Program-made: the position numbers and the translations under genes | Notes under the pieces: generated by a model | Databases searched by the model: none | What the model was told of the DNA's origin: nothing | What the model saw: only the letters and a program-made list of their open reading frames with translations | Shown here: positions 53,691 to 61,907 of the stretch, one piece after another | How positions within the stretch are numbered: position 1 is the stretch's first letter | Layout of the letters: each line of letters opens with the position of its first letter | From: Allobosea sp. Leaf344 | GTDB taxonomy: Bacteria; Pseudomonadota; Alphaproteobacteria; Rhizobiales; Beijerinckiaceae | Direction of reading: 5' to 3' | NCBI RefSeq assembly: GCF_001426225.1 | Contig: NZ_LMRT01000014.1 | Coordinates: forward strand, 12,464-76,463 | DNA length: 64,000 nucleotides

Positions 53691-54926
53691 ATGTCGACCG
53701 AGGGCTCACAGCTGGATGTCTTCAAGAGGTTGCGACCTGCGCGGCTGCTGCCGGCCGTCGCGCTCCTGTCCTACGCCGCCGGTATGCCGGCGCTGGCGCA
53801 GGAGCCGTTCAAGATCGGCGCGCTCAGCGACATGTCCGGCGTCGTGGTCGATCTCTCGGGCCCGGGCACCGTCACAGCGATGAAGCTCGCGGTCGAGGAT
53901 TTCGGCGGCAAGGTTCTCGGCCGGCCGATTCAGGTGCTCGAAGCCGACCATCTCAACAAGCCCGATGTCGGGATCGCCGCCGCCCGCAAATGGTATGATG
54001 AGGGCGTCAGCGCGATCTTCGACATCGGCATCACCTCGGTGGCGCTCGGCGTCCAGCAGCTCACCCGCGACAAGAACAAGATGGCGATCTATCTGAGCTC
54101 GGCATCCAGCGACCTGACGGGCAAGGCCTGCAGCCCCTATGGCATCCACTGGACTTACAATAATTACAGCCAGGCTCTCGGCGTCACCAAATTCTACAAT
54201 GATGCCGGTGAGAAGAACTGGTACTTCATGACCGTCGACTATGCCTATGGCCACAACGTCCAGCGCGACACGGCGGCGATCATCGAGGGCGCCGGCGGCA
54301 AGGTGGTCGGCTCGACGCGCCACCCCTTCGACACCACGGACTTCGCCTCCGACCTGCTCAAGGCGCAAGGCTCCGGCGCCAGCGTGATCGCTCTGGCGAC
54401 GACCACGGCGCATGTCGCCAACATCGTCAAACAGGCCGATGAGTTCGGCATCCGGCCGAAGCAGAAGCTGGCGGCGCTCAGCCTCACGCTGCACGACGTC
54501 AAGGGCATCGGCCTGCCCTCGGCGCAGGGGCTGCTCGTCACCGCGCCCTTCTACTGGGACCAGACCGACGAGACCCGCGCCTTCGCCAAACGCTATTTCG
54601 AACGCTTCAAGAAGATGCCCAATATGGTCCAGGGCAGCGCCTATGGCGCCGTGATGCATTACCTCAAGGCGGTCGAGGCGGTCGGGGCGGATGATACGGC
54701 GAAAATCGCCGCCAAGATGAAGGAAACGCCGATCAACGACTTCATGACCAGGAACGGCAAGATCCGCGAGGACGGCCGTGTCGTCCGCGACATGTATGTC
54801 TTCAGGGTCAAGGCGCCCGCCGCCTCCAAGGGGGAATGGGATCTCTACGAGCAGCTCTCGGTAATTCCCGGCGAGCAGGCCTTCCAGAAGGCCGACCCCG
54901 CCGCGTGCCAACTCGTCAAGGGCTGA
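53691..54926 (+). CDS. Branched-chain amino acid-type ABC substrate-binding protein, orphan
   Basis: 411 residues from ATG 53691. After a leader with a hydrophobic segment ending PALAQ comes FKIGALSDMSGVVVDLSGPG and AARKWYDEGVSAIFDIG, typical of Peripla_BP_6. Middle and end match too (YFMTVDYAYGHNVQRDTAAI). No matching permease or ATPase genes are in the window, so it may share a transporter encoded elsewhere. First gene of the plus-strand operon under operator copy 1. Confidence 0.88.
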   Translation: MSTEGSQLDVFKRLRPARLLPAVALLSYAAGMPALAQEPFKIGALSDMSGVVVDLSGPGTVTAMKLAVEDFGGKVLGRPIQVLEADHLNKPDVGIAAARKWYDEGVSAIFDIGITSVALGVQQLTRDKNKMAIYLSSASSDLTGKACSPYGIHWTYNNYSQALGVTKFYNDAGEKNWYFMTVDYAYGHNVQRDTAAIIEGAGGKVVGSTRHPFDTTDFASDLLKAQGSGASVIALATTTAHVANIVKQADEFGIRPKQKLAALSLTLHDVKGIGLPSAQGLLVTAPFYWDQTDETRAFAKRYFERFKKMPNMVQGSAYGAVMHYLKAVEAVGADDTAKIAAKMKETPINDFMTRNGKIREDGRVVRDMYVFRVKAPAASKGEWDLYEQLSVIPGEQAFQKADPAACQLVKG

Positions 54927-54945
54927 GCGTCGGGCGCGTTCCGTC

Positions 54946-54962
54946 GCCCGGCCCGGCCGGGC
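54946..54962. terminator. GC hairpin after the substrate-binding gene
   Basis: Perfect seven-base stem GCCCGGC-CCG-GCCGGGC, 20 bases after the stop and without a T-run. It could stabilise the 3' end of the binding-protein mRNA or lower read-through into the next gene. Confidence 0.3.
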
Positions 54963-55093
54963 GGCGGCACCGGCGCCCTTTCTCATCGACGGATCGCGTG
55001 CCAAGGATCAAACGCCGAAAATCACGGGCCGAGGATCGCGTTTGAACGATCGCGTTTCGGATCCCCGGCGATCGCCCGAAGCCAGGAGCCCCC

Positions 55094-56116
55094 ATGATGA
55101 ATCGCCAATGGCGCCTCGCCGCCCATCCGCAGGGAGCCGCCCAGCTCGACACCTGGAGCCTGCACGAGGCGCCAATGCCTGAGCCGGGACCGGGCCAGAT
55201 CCTGATCAGGACGCAATGGCTCTCGCTCGATCCCTATATGCGCGGCCGCATCAGCCCGGCCGCCAATTATGCCAAGGGAGTCGGCATCGGCGAGGTGATG
55301 CAGGGCGGTGGGGTCGGCGAGGTCGTGAGCTCGAACCATCCCGACTGGAAGCCCGGCGACATAGCCGAGGCGATGGGCGTGGGTTGGCAGGAATATGCGG
55401 TCCTCACGCCGGACCTGCCCGGTGCGGCCAAGGTCAACAAGGTCGATCCCGAGCTCGCGCCGCCGCAGGCTACCCTGTCTTGGCTGGGCATGCCCGGGCT
55501 CACCGCCTATATCGGCACGCTGGAGATAGGCAGGCCGAAACCCAGCGACACCATGATCGTCTCGGCCGCATCAGGCGCGGTCGGCCAGATCGCTGGGCAG
55601 ATCGGCAAGCTCTGCGGCGCGCGCGTGATCGGCATCGCCGGCTCCGACGAAAAGCTGGACTGGTGCCGCTCGGTCGGGTTCGACGCGACGATCAACTACA
55701 AGACCACCAACGACATGACCGCGGCCATCGCGGCGCTCGCGCCCAACGGCGTCGACGTCTTCTTCGACAATACCGGCGGCCCGATCCACGACGCGGTGCT
55801 GCGCAACCTCGCCGTCGCGGCCCGCGTCGTGATCTGCGGGCGCATCGCGCTCGCCAATGATTTCGAGCAGGAGGATATAGGCCTGCGCGCCTCGTCGCGG
55901 CTGGTGGTGACGCGTGCCATGCTGCAGGGCCTCGTCGTCTTCGACTGGTGGCATCGCCGTGACGAGGCCGGCGAACGCCTGCGCCTGTGGCATCGCGAGG
56001 GCAGGCTGCAGGCTAGAGAGGATGTGCTGGACGGGTTCGAACGCGTGCCTGAGGCCTTTTTGCGGATGATGGCAGGCCGCAATTTCGGCAAGCAGCTCGT
56101 GCGCGTCGGCTCGTGA
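55094..56116 (+). CDS. NADP-dependent oxidoreductase, CurA/leukotriene B4 dehydrogenase type
   Basis: 340 residues. Typical text: QILIRTQWLSLDPYMRGRIS near the start, SWLGMPGLTAYIGTLEIGRP, then the NADPH loop VSAASGAVGQIAGQIGKLCG and VDVFFDNTGGPIHDAVL. No zinc ligands, as expected for this MDR branch. Members reduce the C=C bond of alpha,beta-unsaturated ketones or aldehydes. In the cluster it could saturate an enone before the Baeyer-Villiger step (inference). Confidence 0.9.
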   Translation: MMNRQWRLAAHPQGAAQLDTWSLHEAPMPEPGPGQILIRTQWLSLDPYMRGRISPAANYAKGVGIGEVMQGGGVGEVVSSNHPDWKPGDIAEAMGVGWQEYAVLTPDLPGAAKVNKVDPELAPPQATLSWLGMPGLTAYIGTLEIGRPKPSDTMIVSAASGAVGQIAGQIGKLCGARVIGIAGSDEKLDWCRSVGFDATINYKTTNDMTAAIAALAPNGVDVFFDNTGGPIHDAVLRNLAVAARVVICGRIALANDFEQEDIGLRASSRLVVTRAMLQGLVVFDWWHRRDEAGERLRLWHREGRLQAREDVLDGFERVPEAFLRMMAGRNFGKQLVRVGS

Positions 56117-57294
56117 GCCTGGATCCACAAGCTGATCGCGCGCCGATGGCCGGCGTGCGCGTGCTCGATCTGACCGCGATCGTGATGGGCCCGCTCGCCA
56201 CCCAGCTCCTGGCCGATCTCGGCGCGGACGTCATCAAGATCGAACCGCCGGAGGGCGATGTGCTGCGAAAGGTCGGGGCGCCGCCGGGCTCCGATCGCGG
56301 ACCCCTGTTTCTTCACCTCAACCGCAACAAGCGCAGCGTCGTCCTTGACCTCAAGGCGGCCGCGGATCGCGACGCCCTGCTGCGGCTGGCCGGGCAGGCC
56401 GACATCCTGGTGCATTCCATGCGGCCGCAGGCGATGGCGCGGCTCGGGCTGGATCATGCCGTGCTGGCCGCGCTCAATCCGAGGCTGATCTATGCCGGGC
56501 TGTTCGGCTTCGGCCAGAGCGGCCCCTATGCCGAGGATGGCGCGTTCGACGACCTCATCCAAGCGATTTCCGGTCTGGCGGATCTGATGGGCCGCAGCAC
56601 CGATGGGCGCCCGCGCTATGTGCCCGCCAATCTCGCGGACCGCACGGTCGGGCTCTACGCTTTCGGCCTGATCAGCGCCGCCCTGTTCCGTCGCGAGCGG
56701 ACCGGGCTTGGTTGCGAACTCGGCGTGCCCATGTTCGAAACGCTGGCAGGCCTGCTGTTCGGCGATCATCTCTTCGGCAACAGCTTCGTTCCTGCGCGCG
56801 GCCCGATGGGCTATCCGCGCCTGATGGTCCGCGACCGGGGGCCGTTCCCGACGCGGGACGGCCATATCTGCTGCATGATCTATACCGATGCGCAATGGCG
56901 CGCCTTTCTCAAGGCGATCGGCCGAGACGGCGATCTCGCTGCCGATGTGAGACTGACCGATATGGCGGCGCGGACCCGCCACAGCGAGGAACTCTTCGCG
57001 CTTATCGCCGCCGCCACTAGCGAGCATCCGACCGCGCATTGGCTCGGCTTGCTGCGCGGGGCCGGCCTGACCGTGGTGGCGATGCGCAGCCTCGACGCGC
57101 TGCTCGACGACCCGCATCTCGGCGCTACGGGCTTTTTCCAAGAGACGGTATTACCCGGGGGCGAAACCCTGCGCCTGTTGCGGCCGGCCGGGGATTGGAG
57201 CGATTGGCGCCACGTCACCCGCCGGGCGCCGCCGCATCTCGGCGAGCACACCCGGGACGTGCTGGGCGAGGGCAGGGGCCGAGGCTGGTCATGA
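56113..57294 (+). CDS. CaiB/BaiF family CoA-transferase (first of two)
   Basis: 393 residues from GTG 56113, overlapping the previous stop. Family text: VRVLDLTAIVMGPLATQLLA, DLGADVIKIEPPEGDVLRK, HLNRNKRSVVLDLKAAADRD and NPRLIYAGLFGFGQSGPYAE. The aspartate in ADRTVGLYAFGLISAAL is the likely acyl-anhydride residue. It should move CoA from a donor thioester onto a pathway acid. A second family member at 61908 suggests two acids to activate. Confidence 0.93.
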   Translation: MSLDPQADRAPMAGVRVLDLTAIVMGPLATQLLADLGADVIKIEPPEGDVLRKVGAPPGSDRGPLFLHLNRNKRSVVLDLKAAADRDALLRLAGQADILVHSMRPQAMARLGLDHAVLAALNPRLIYAGLFGFGQSGPYAEDGAFDDLIQAISGLADLMGRSTDGRPRYVPANLADRTVGLYAFGLISAALFRRERTGLGCELGVPMFETLAGLLFGDHLFGNSFVPARGPMGYPRLMVRDRGPFPTRDGHICCMIYTDAQWRAFLKAIGRDGDLAADVRLTDMAARTRHSEELFALIAAATSEHPTAHWLGLLRGAGLTVVAMRSLDALLDDPHLGATGFFQETVLPGGETLRLLRPAGDWSDWRHVTRRAPPHLGEHTRDVLGEGRGRGWS

Positions 57295-57364
57295 GTGGGA
57301 ATGATTTGCTCTTACCATTACCGCATTGTAGCTGTCTTGGCTGCTTAACCGAACGAGGATGGCG

Positions 57365-58114
57365 ATGACGAAGCCCGAGAACGCCCCGGAGCCTGTGCTG
57401 GGACGGATTTCGGTCCAGAAATCCTATGAGATCCTCGCCGATCGGCTGCGCCAGACCATTCTGGACGGCGCCATGGTCGAAGGCTCGCGCCTGCCGACGG
57501 AGCGCGAACTGGTCAGCCAGACCGGGCTCAGCCGCGGCTCGGTCCGAGAGGCGCTGCGCAAGCTCGAGGTCGAGGGGCTCGTCAAAACCCGGCTCGGGCG
57601 TCTCGGCGGCAATATCGTCAGCCGTCCCGGCAATGAGGCGATGGCGCATTTCATCACCCAATTCGTGCGCGGACGCAGGCTGTCCTTGCGAGCCCTGCAG
57701 GAAACCCGCGAGACGCTGGAGCCGGCGCTGGCGCAATTGGCGGCGGAGCGGCGCAGCGAGGCGGATGTGCTGCGCCTGCGCGAGCTCAACGAGGAAATGG
57801 CGAACGCGCTCGGCGACCGCCAGCAATTCGCGGCGATCAACATCGAATGGCACAATGCCGTGGCCGCGGCGAGCCGCAACGACCTGCTCGCGGCCTTCCT
57901 CTATTCGATCTCCTATGGCGTCATGGTCTCGACCGTGATCGAGGAATACGACACGCCGAGCCTGCGCGGCGAGGTCGTCAAGGCGCATGAGAAGATCATC
58001 GCCGCGATCGAGGCCGGCGACGGCGCCGCTGCCTTCCGCCGCATGCAGCGCCATGTCCAGGCGACGCGCGCCATGTCGAAGGCCCGCGAGGACACCGAGC
58101 TTCCGCTGGAATAA
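57365..58114 (+). CDS. FadR-subfamily GntR transcriptional regulator
   Basis: 249 residues from ATG 57365, since GAGG then has a six-base spacing; ATG 57359 lies too close. The winged helix has LADRLRQTILDGAMVEGSRL, PTERELVSQTGLSRGSVREA and LRKLEVEGLVKTRLGRLGGN, with the SRxxVREAL pattern of FadR-type GntR proteins. The C-terminal FCD domain has IEWHNAVAAASRN. It ends four bases before the convergent CitE-like gene. It is the natural candidate to bind both TGGTTTGACCA sites. Confidence 0.92.
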   Translation: MTKPENAPEPVLGRISVQKSYEILADRLRQTILDGAMVEGSRLPTERELVSQTGLSRGSVREALRKLEVEGLVKTRLGRLGGNIVSRPGNEAMAHFITQFVRGRRLSLRALQETRETLEPALAQLAAERRSEADVLRLRELNEEMANALGDRQQFAAINIEWHNAVAAASRNDLLAAFLYSISYGVMVSTVIEEYDTPSLRGEVVKAHEKIIAAIEAGDGAAAFRRMQRHVQATRAMSKAREDTELPLE

Positions 58115-58118
58115 TCCG

Positions 58119-58988
58119 CTACGCCCCCGCCGCCGCCACGATCCGGCGTGCCAGTTTCAGATGCGGGATGTCGTACATCTTGCCGTCGATGCCGATGGTG
58201 CCGATGCCGGGATCAGCGTCGAACGCCTCCACTATGCGCTTGGCCTGGGCGAGATCTTCCGCAGAGGGCGAGAAGCAGCGATTGATCGTCTCGACCTGAT
58301 CGGGGTGGATCGCGATCCGGCCGGTGAAACCGTCGCGCTGCGAGGCGAGGCAACTCTCCGCCAGGCCCTTGGGGTCGCGAAAATCGGCATAGAGCGTGTC
58401 GATGCGCGCGACCTCCGCGGCCGCGGCGGCGAACAGGCAGAGCGAGCGCACCACGCGATAGGGCTGGGTCCAATCGCCGTCCGGCTGCTTGTTGACGCTG
58501 GAGCCGACGATCGCGCCTAGATCCTCCGCGCCCCAGGTCAGCCCCGCCAGTCGCTCATGCGCCGGGGCGTAGCTGCCGAGATTGAACATGGCGGTAGCCG
58601 TTTCGGTGGCGACGACGATGATCTTGACGGTGCCGCGCGCCATGCCGCTGCGGGTTTCGAAGGCGTCGAGATAATGCCCGATGCGGAAGATGTCGGCGGC
58701 GCCATTGGCCTTGGGCACCATGATTCCGTCGAGCCCCGGCCGCACCACCGCAGAGAGGTCGTCCAGCGTCAGCCCGGTGTCGAGGGCGTTGACGCGGACC
58801 CAGAAGCTCCAGGGCCGTTCGCTGCCGGAACCCAGCATGTCCTGCACCATGGCGCGCGCCTGCGCCTTGCGCGGTGGGGCCACAGCATCCTCCAGATCGA
58901 GGATCAGCCCATCGGCGCCGCTGGCCTGGGCCTTGGCGAATTTCCGCTCGCTGTCAGCGGGGACGAAAAGCATGGACCGCAGCTTCAT
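58119..58988 (-). CDS. HpcH/HpaI aldolase/CitE-like lyase
   Basis: 289 residues from ATG 58988 with GGGAG about nine bases upstream (ATG 59012 is an alternative). Text: MLFVPADSERKFAKAQASGA, DGLILDLEDAVAPPRKAQAR, GIMVPKAN and GLTWGAEDLGAIVGSS, as in the beta subunit of citrate lyase and malyl-CoA lyases, with metal-binding acidic residues in the LEDAV and AEDL positions. It likely cleaves or forms a hydroxyacyl-CoA bond. It is divergent from the monooxygenase operon at operator copy 2. Confidence 0.9.
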   Translation of the reverse strand: MKLRSMLFVPADSERKFAKAQASGADGLILDLEDAVAPPRKAQARAMVQDMLGSGSERPWSFWVRVNALDTGLTLDDLSAVVRPGLDGIMVPKANGAADIFRIGHYLDAFETRSGMARGTVKIIVVATETATAMFNLGSYAPAHERLAGLTWGAEDLGAIVGSSVNKQPDGDWTQPYRVVRSLCLFAAAAAEVARIDTLYADFRDPKGLAESCLASQRDGFTGRIAIHPDQVETINRCFSPSAEDLAQAKRIVEAFDADPGIGTIGIDGKMYDIPHLKLARRIVAAAGA

Positions 58989-59052
58989 GATCTCGATCTC
59001 CCAGGTAGTCACAGGAACCGGCAGGCCGAGAGGGTTAGCGCGTTGCGAGACT

Positions 59053-59076
59053 AATCGTCAAATGGTTTGACCATTT
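59053..59076. promoter_or_regulatory. FadR-type operator, copy 2
   Basis: Identical 24-base block to 53570-53593, with the palindrome AAATGGTTTGACCATTT at 59060-59076. It lies between the divergent starts at 58988 and 59145. Two exact copies 5.5 kb apart at the two divergent promoter regions point to joint control of four transcription units. Confidence 0.88.
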
Positions 59077-59144
59077 CTGGATTTGCGCTAGCCTGCAGGT
59101 AACGACGACGCGACAGGCGTCGCATGGCCAGGGAGAAGCGGCCC

Positions 59145-60824
59145 ATGACCCAGCCGAGCGAAGCCCCAGCGCGGCGCCCCGCCGACGCAGAGCAACTCGA
59201 CGTTGCCATCGTTGGGGCGGGCTTTGCCGGCCTCTATATGCTGCACAGGCTCCGCAAGCTTGGCTTCAGGACGCGCGTCTTCGAGGCGGCGTCAGATGTT
59301 GGCGGCACATGGTTCTGGAACCGCTATCCCGGGGCGCGCTGCGATGTTGAAAGCATGCAGTATTCCTATTCCTTCGACGAGGAACTGCAGCAGGAATGGC
59401 GCTGGAGCGAGCGCTTCGCCGCCCAGCCGGAAATCCTGCGTTACATCAACCACGTCGCCGACCGCTTCGATCTGCGCCGCGATGTCGTGTTGGACACGCG
59501 CATCGCTTCGGCGCGCTTCGACGAGGCCACTGCGTGCTGGACGCTGCAGACGCAGGGCGGCGAAAGGATAGTCGCGCCGTTCTGCATCATGGCGACGGGC
59601 TGCCTCTCGGCGGCTCGCCTGCCGGATTTTCCTGGTATGGCCGATTATCGCGGAAAAATTTTGCATACAGGGCAATGGCCGCATGAGGGCGTCGCATTCG
59701 ACGGGCTGAACGTCGCAGTGGTCGGAACAGGCTCTTCGGCCATCCAGTCCATTCCGCCTATCGCGGCGCAGGCGCGCCATCTCACGGTATTCCAGCGAAC
59801 GCCGAATTTCAGCGTGCCGGCGCGCAACTGGGCGATGACTCCGGAGTATGAGGAGAGATGGAAGCGCGACTACGCCGCCCTGCGCCAGCGCGCCCGCGCC
59901 GAAACCCGCTCGGGCACGATCTACGAGTTCAGCGACAAGGGCGCGCTCCAGGTCGATGCGCAGGCCCGCAAGGCGGAATATGAGCGCCGCTGGCAGAAGG
60001 GCGGCGCCAATTTCATGCACGCCTTCAACGATATCTTGGTCGACCGCCAGGCCAACGACACCGCTGCCGACTTCGTCCGCGACAAGATCCGCGAAACCGT
60101 CGCCGACCCCGAACGGGCCGAAGCGCTACTGCCCCATGATCATCCGCTAGGGACAAAGCGGATCTGCGTCGACACCGATTATTACGAGACCTTCAACCGC
60201 GACAATGTCAGCCTCGTCGATATCCGCGCAACGCCGATCGAGACGCTGACGGAGGCGGGCCTGCGCGTCGGCGGGCGCGACTACGCCTTCGATGCGATCG
60301 TCTTCGCCACAGGCTTCGACGCGATGACGGGCGCGCTGGCCGCGATCGACATCCGGGGCCGCGATGGCCTTGCTTTGAAACAGGCCTGGGCTTCGGGCCC
60401 ACGCACCTATCTCGGGCTGATGAGTGAGGGCTTCCCCAATCTCTTCACCATCACCGGGCCAGGCAGCCCGTCGGTGCTGAGCAACGTCATCGTCTCGATC
60501 GAACAGCATGTCGACTGGATCGCTGATTGCCTTGACCATCTCCGGCAGGCCGGCATCCGCACAATCGAGCCCGAGCCGGAGGCGCAGGAGGAGTGGGTCG
60601 CCCATGTCAACGAGGTCGCCCACCGGACGCTCTATCCGCAGGCGAACTCCTGGTACATGGGGGCCAATATCCCCGGCAAGACGCGAGTCTTCATGCCGTA
60701 TATCGGCGGTGTCGGCGCCTATCGGCAGATCTGCGAACAGGTCGCGGCGAATGGCTATCGCGGCTTCCGGCTGATGCCCGCGCCGGGCGCCGACAGGCTC
60801 GAGAGCCTATCCGTCGCGAGCTGA
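59145..60824 (+). CDS. Baeyer-Villiger-type flavin monooxygenase
   Basis: 559 residues from ATG 59145 (GGGAGAAG upstream; ATG 59124 is less likely). FAD loop: DVAIVGAGFAGLYMLHRLRK. NADPH loop: VAVVGTGSSAIQSIPPIAAQ. Between them is YRGKILHTGQWPH, a Phe-to-Tyr form of the Baeyer-Villiger fingerprint FxGxxxHxxxWP. GGTWFWNRYPGARCDVES is also typical of the group. It should insert oxygen next to a ketone carbonyl to give an ester or lactone. First gene of the operon under operator copy 2. Confidence 0.92.
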   Translation: MTQPSEAPARRPADAEQLDVAIVGAGFAGLYMLHRLRKLGFRTRVFEAASDVGGTWFWNRYPGARCDVESMQYSYSFDEELQQEWRWSERFAAQPEILRYINHVADRFDLRRDVVLDTRIASARFDEATACWTLQTQGGERIVAPFCIMATGCLSAARLPDFPGMADYRGKILHTGQWPHEGVAFDGLNVAVVGTGSSAIQSIPPIAAQARHLTVFQRTPNFSVPARNWAMTPEYEERWKRDYAALRQRARAETRSGTIYEFSDKGALQVDAQARKAEYERRWQKGGANFMHAFNDILVDRQANDTAADFVRDKIRETVADPERAEALLPHDHPLGTKRICVDTDYYETFNRDNVSLVDIRATPIETLTEAGLRVGGRDYAFDAIVFATGFDAMTGALAAIDIRGRDGLALKQAWASGPRTYLGLMSEGFPNLFTITGPGSPSVLSNVIVSIEQHVDWIADCLDHLRQAGIRTIEPEPEAQEEWVAHVNEVAHRTLYPQANSWYMGANIPGKTRVFMPYIGGVGAYRQICEQVAANGYRGFRLMPAPGADRLESLSVAS

Positions 60825-60867
60825 CCAGCGACAAGTCGACAATCAAAAAACCCGGGAGACATGCAGC

Positions 60868-61842
60868 ATGATCACCGACATCACCAGGCGGCTCTGCATC
60901 GCGGCCCTCATAGCGGCCGCATCGACAGCGGCCTTCGCCCAAGGCGGCGCCTATCCGCAATCGCCTGTAACGATCATCGTGCCGTTCCCGGCCGGCAGCG
61001 CGACCGATGCGGTGGCGCGGAAGGTCGGGGAGGGGCTGCAGAAGCAGCTCGGCCAGAATTTCGTGATCGAGAACAAGGCCGGCGCCGACGGAATCCTGGC
61101 GGCGCGGGCGGTCGCCTCGGCGCAGCCGGACGGATACACCCTGTTCATCACCACCAACACGACCCATTCCGCCAATCCGGCGATCTACCGGCAATTGCCC
61201 TACGATCCCAGGAAGGATTTTGCCCCGGTCGGGGGCATCATCCGCATCCCTTTCATGGTCGCGACGCGGCTCGATTTCCCCGCCGACGACTTCGCCGGCT
61301 TCGTCAGCGCGGCCAAGGCGGCGAAACCAGCCCTGACCTATGGCAGCGGCAATACGGGCAGTCGCGCTTCGGGCGAGCTGCTCAAGGCGCGGCTCGGCTT
61401 CGACATGGTGCATGTGCCCTATCGCGGGTCGCCACAGGCACTGACCGACCTGATCGGCGGGCGGATCGACGTCTTCTTTCCCGATCCGGCCAGCGCGCTC
61501 GGCATGCTGCAAGAAAAGAAGTTCAAGGTCATGGCCGTGACCGGCCCAAAGCGCATCCCGACCCTACCGGCAATCCCGACCGTGATCGAGCTCGGCGTGC
61601 CTGATTTCAACATCGTCGCCTGGGTCGCGGCCTTCGCCCCGGCGGGCACGCCCTCGGCCGTCGTTCAGCGTCTCAACACGGCGCTGAACACGCTGCTGCG
61701 CGATCCGGAGATGGTCGCCTTCATCGACAGGATCGGCTCGGAAATCCTCTCCACCACCCCGCCCGAACTCGCCGCCTATGTCGATGAGGACGCCAAGCGC
61801 TGGGTCGATCTCGTCGAGATCGCCAAGATCGAGAAGAAGTGA
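60868..61842 (+). CDS. Bug/TctC family solute-binding protein, orphan
   Basis: 324 residues with a signal peptide (LCIAALIAAASTAAFAQ). Text: YPQSPVTIIVPFPAGSATDA, VIENKAGADGILAARAVA, QPDGYTLFITTNTTHSANPA and LTYGSGNTGSRASGELLKAR, typical of tripartite tricarboxylate transporter receptors. The partner genes tctA and tctB are not in the window. It probably binds a carboxylated substrate or intermediate. Confidence 0.92.
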   Translation: MITDITRRLCIAALIAAASTAAFAQGGAYPQSPVTIIVPFPAGSATDAVARKVGEGLQKQLGQNFVIENKAGADGILAARAVASAQPDGYTLFITTNTTHSANPAIYRQLPYDPRKDFAPVGGIIRIPFMVATRLDFPADDFAGFVSAAKAAKPALTYGSGNTGSRASGELLKARLGFDMVHVPYRGSPQALTDLIGGRIDVFFPDPASALGMLQEKKFKVMAVTGPKRIPTLPAIPTVIELGVPDFNIVAWVAAFAPAGTPSAVVQRLNTALNTLLRDPEMVAFIDRIGSEILSTTPPELAAYVDEDAKRWVDLVEIAKIEKK

Positions 61843-61907
61843 GGCCCCCTCGGCCCGCGCCGGTCGTCGGGATAGGCGGCGCCGCATCACGCAGCAGGAG
61901 AATAATC

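Noticed and set aside
57295-57364. Third operator copy before the GntR gene
   Set aside because: Only an ACCATT half-site is there; the other arm does not match, so it is not counted as an operator.
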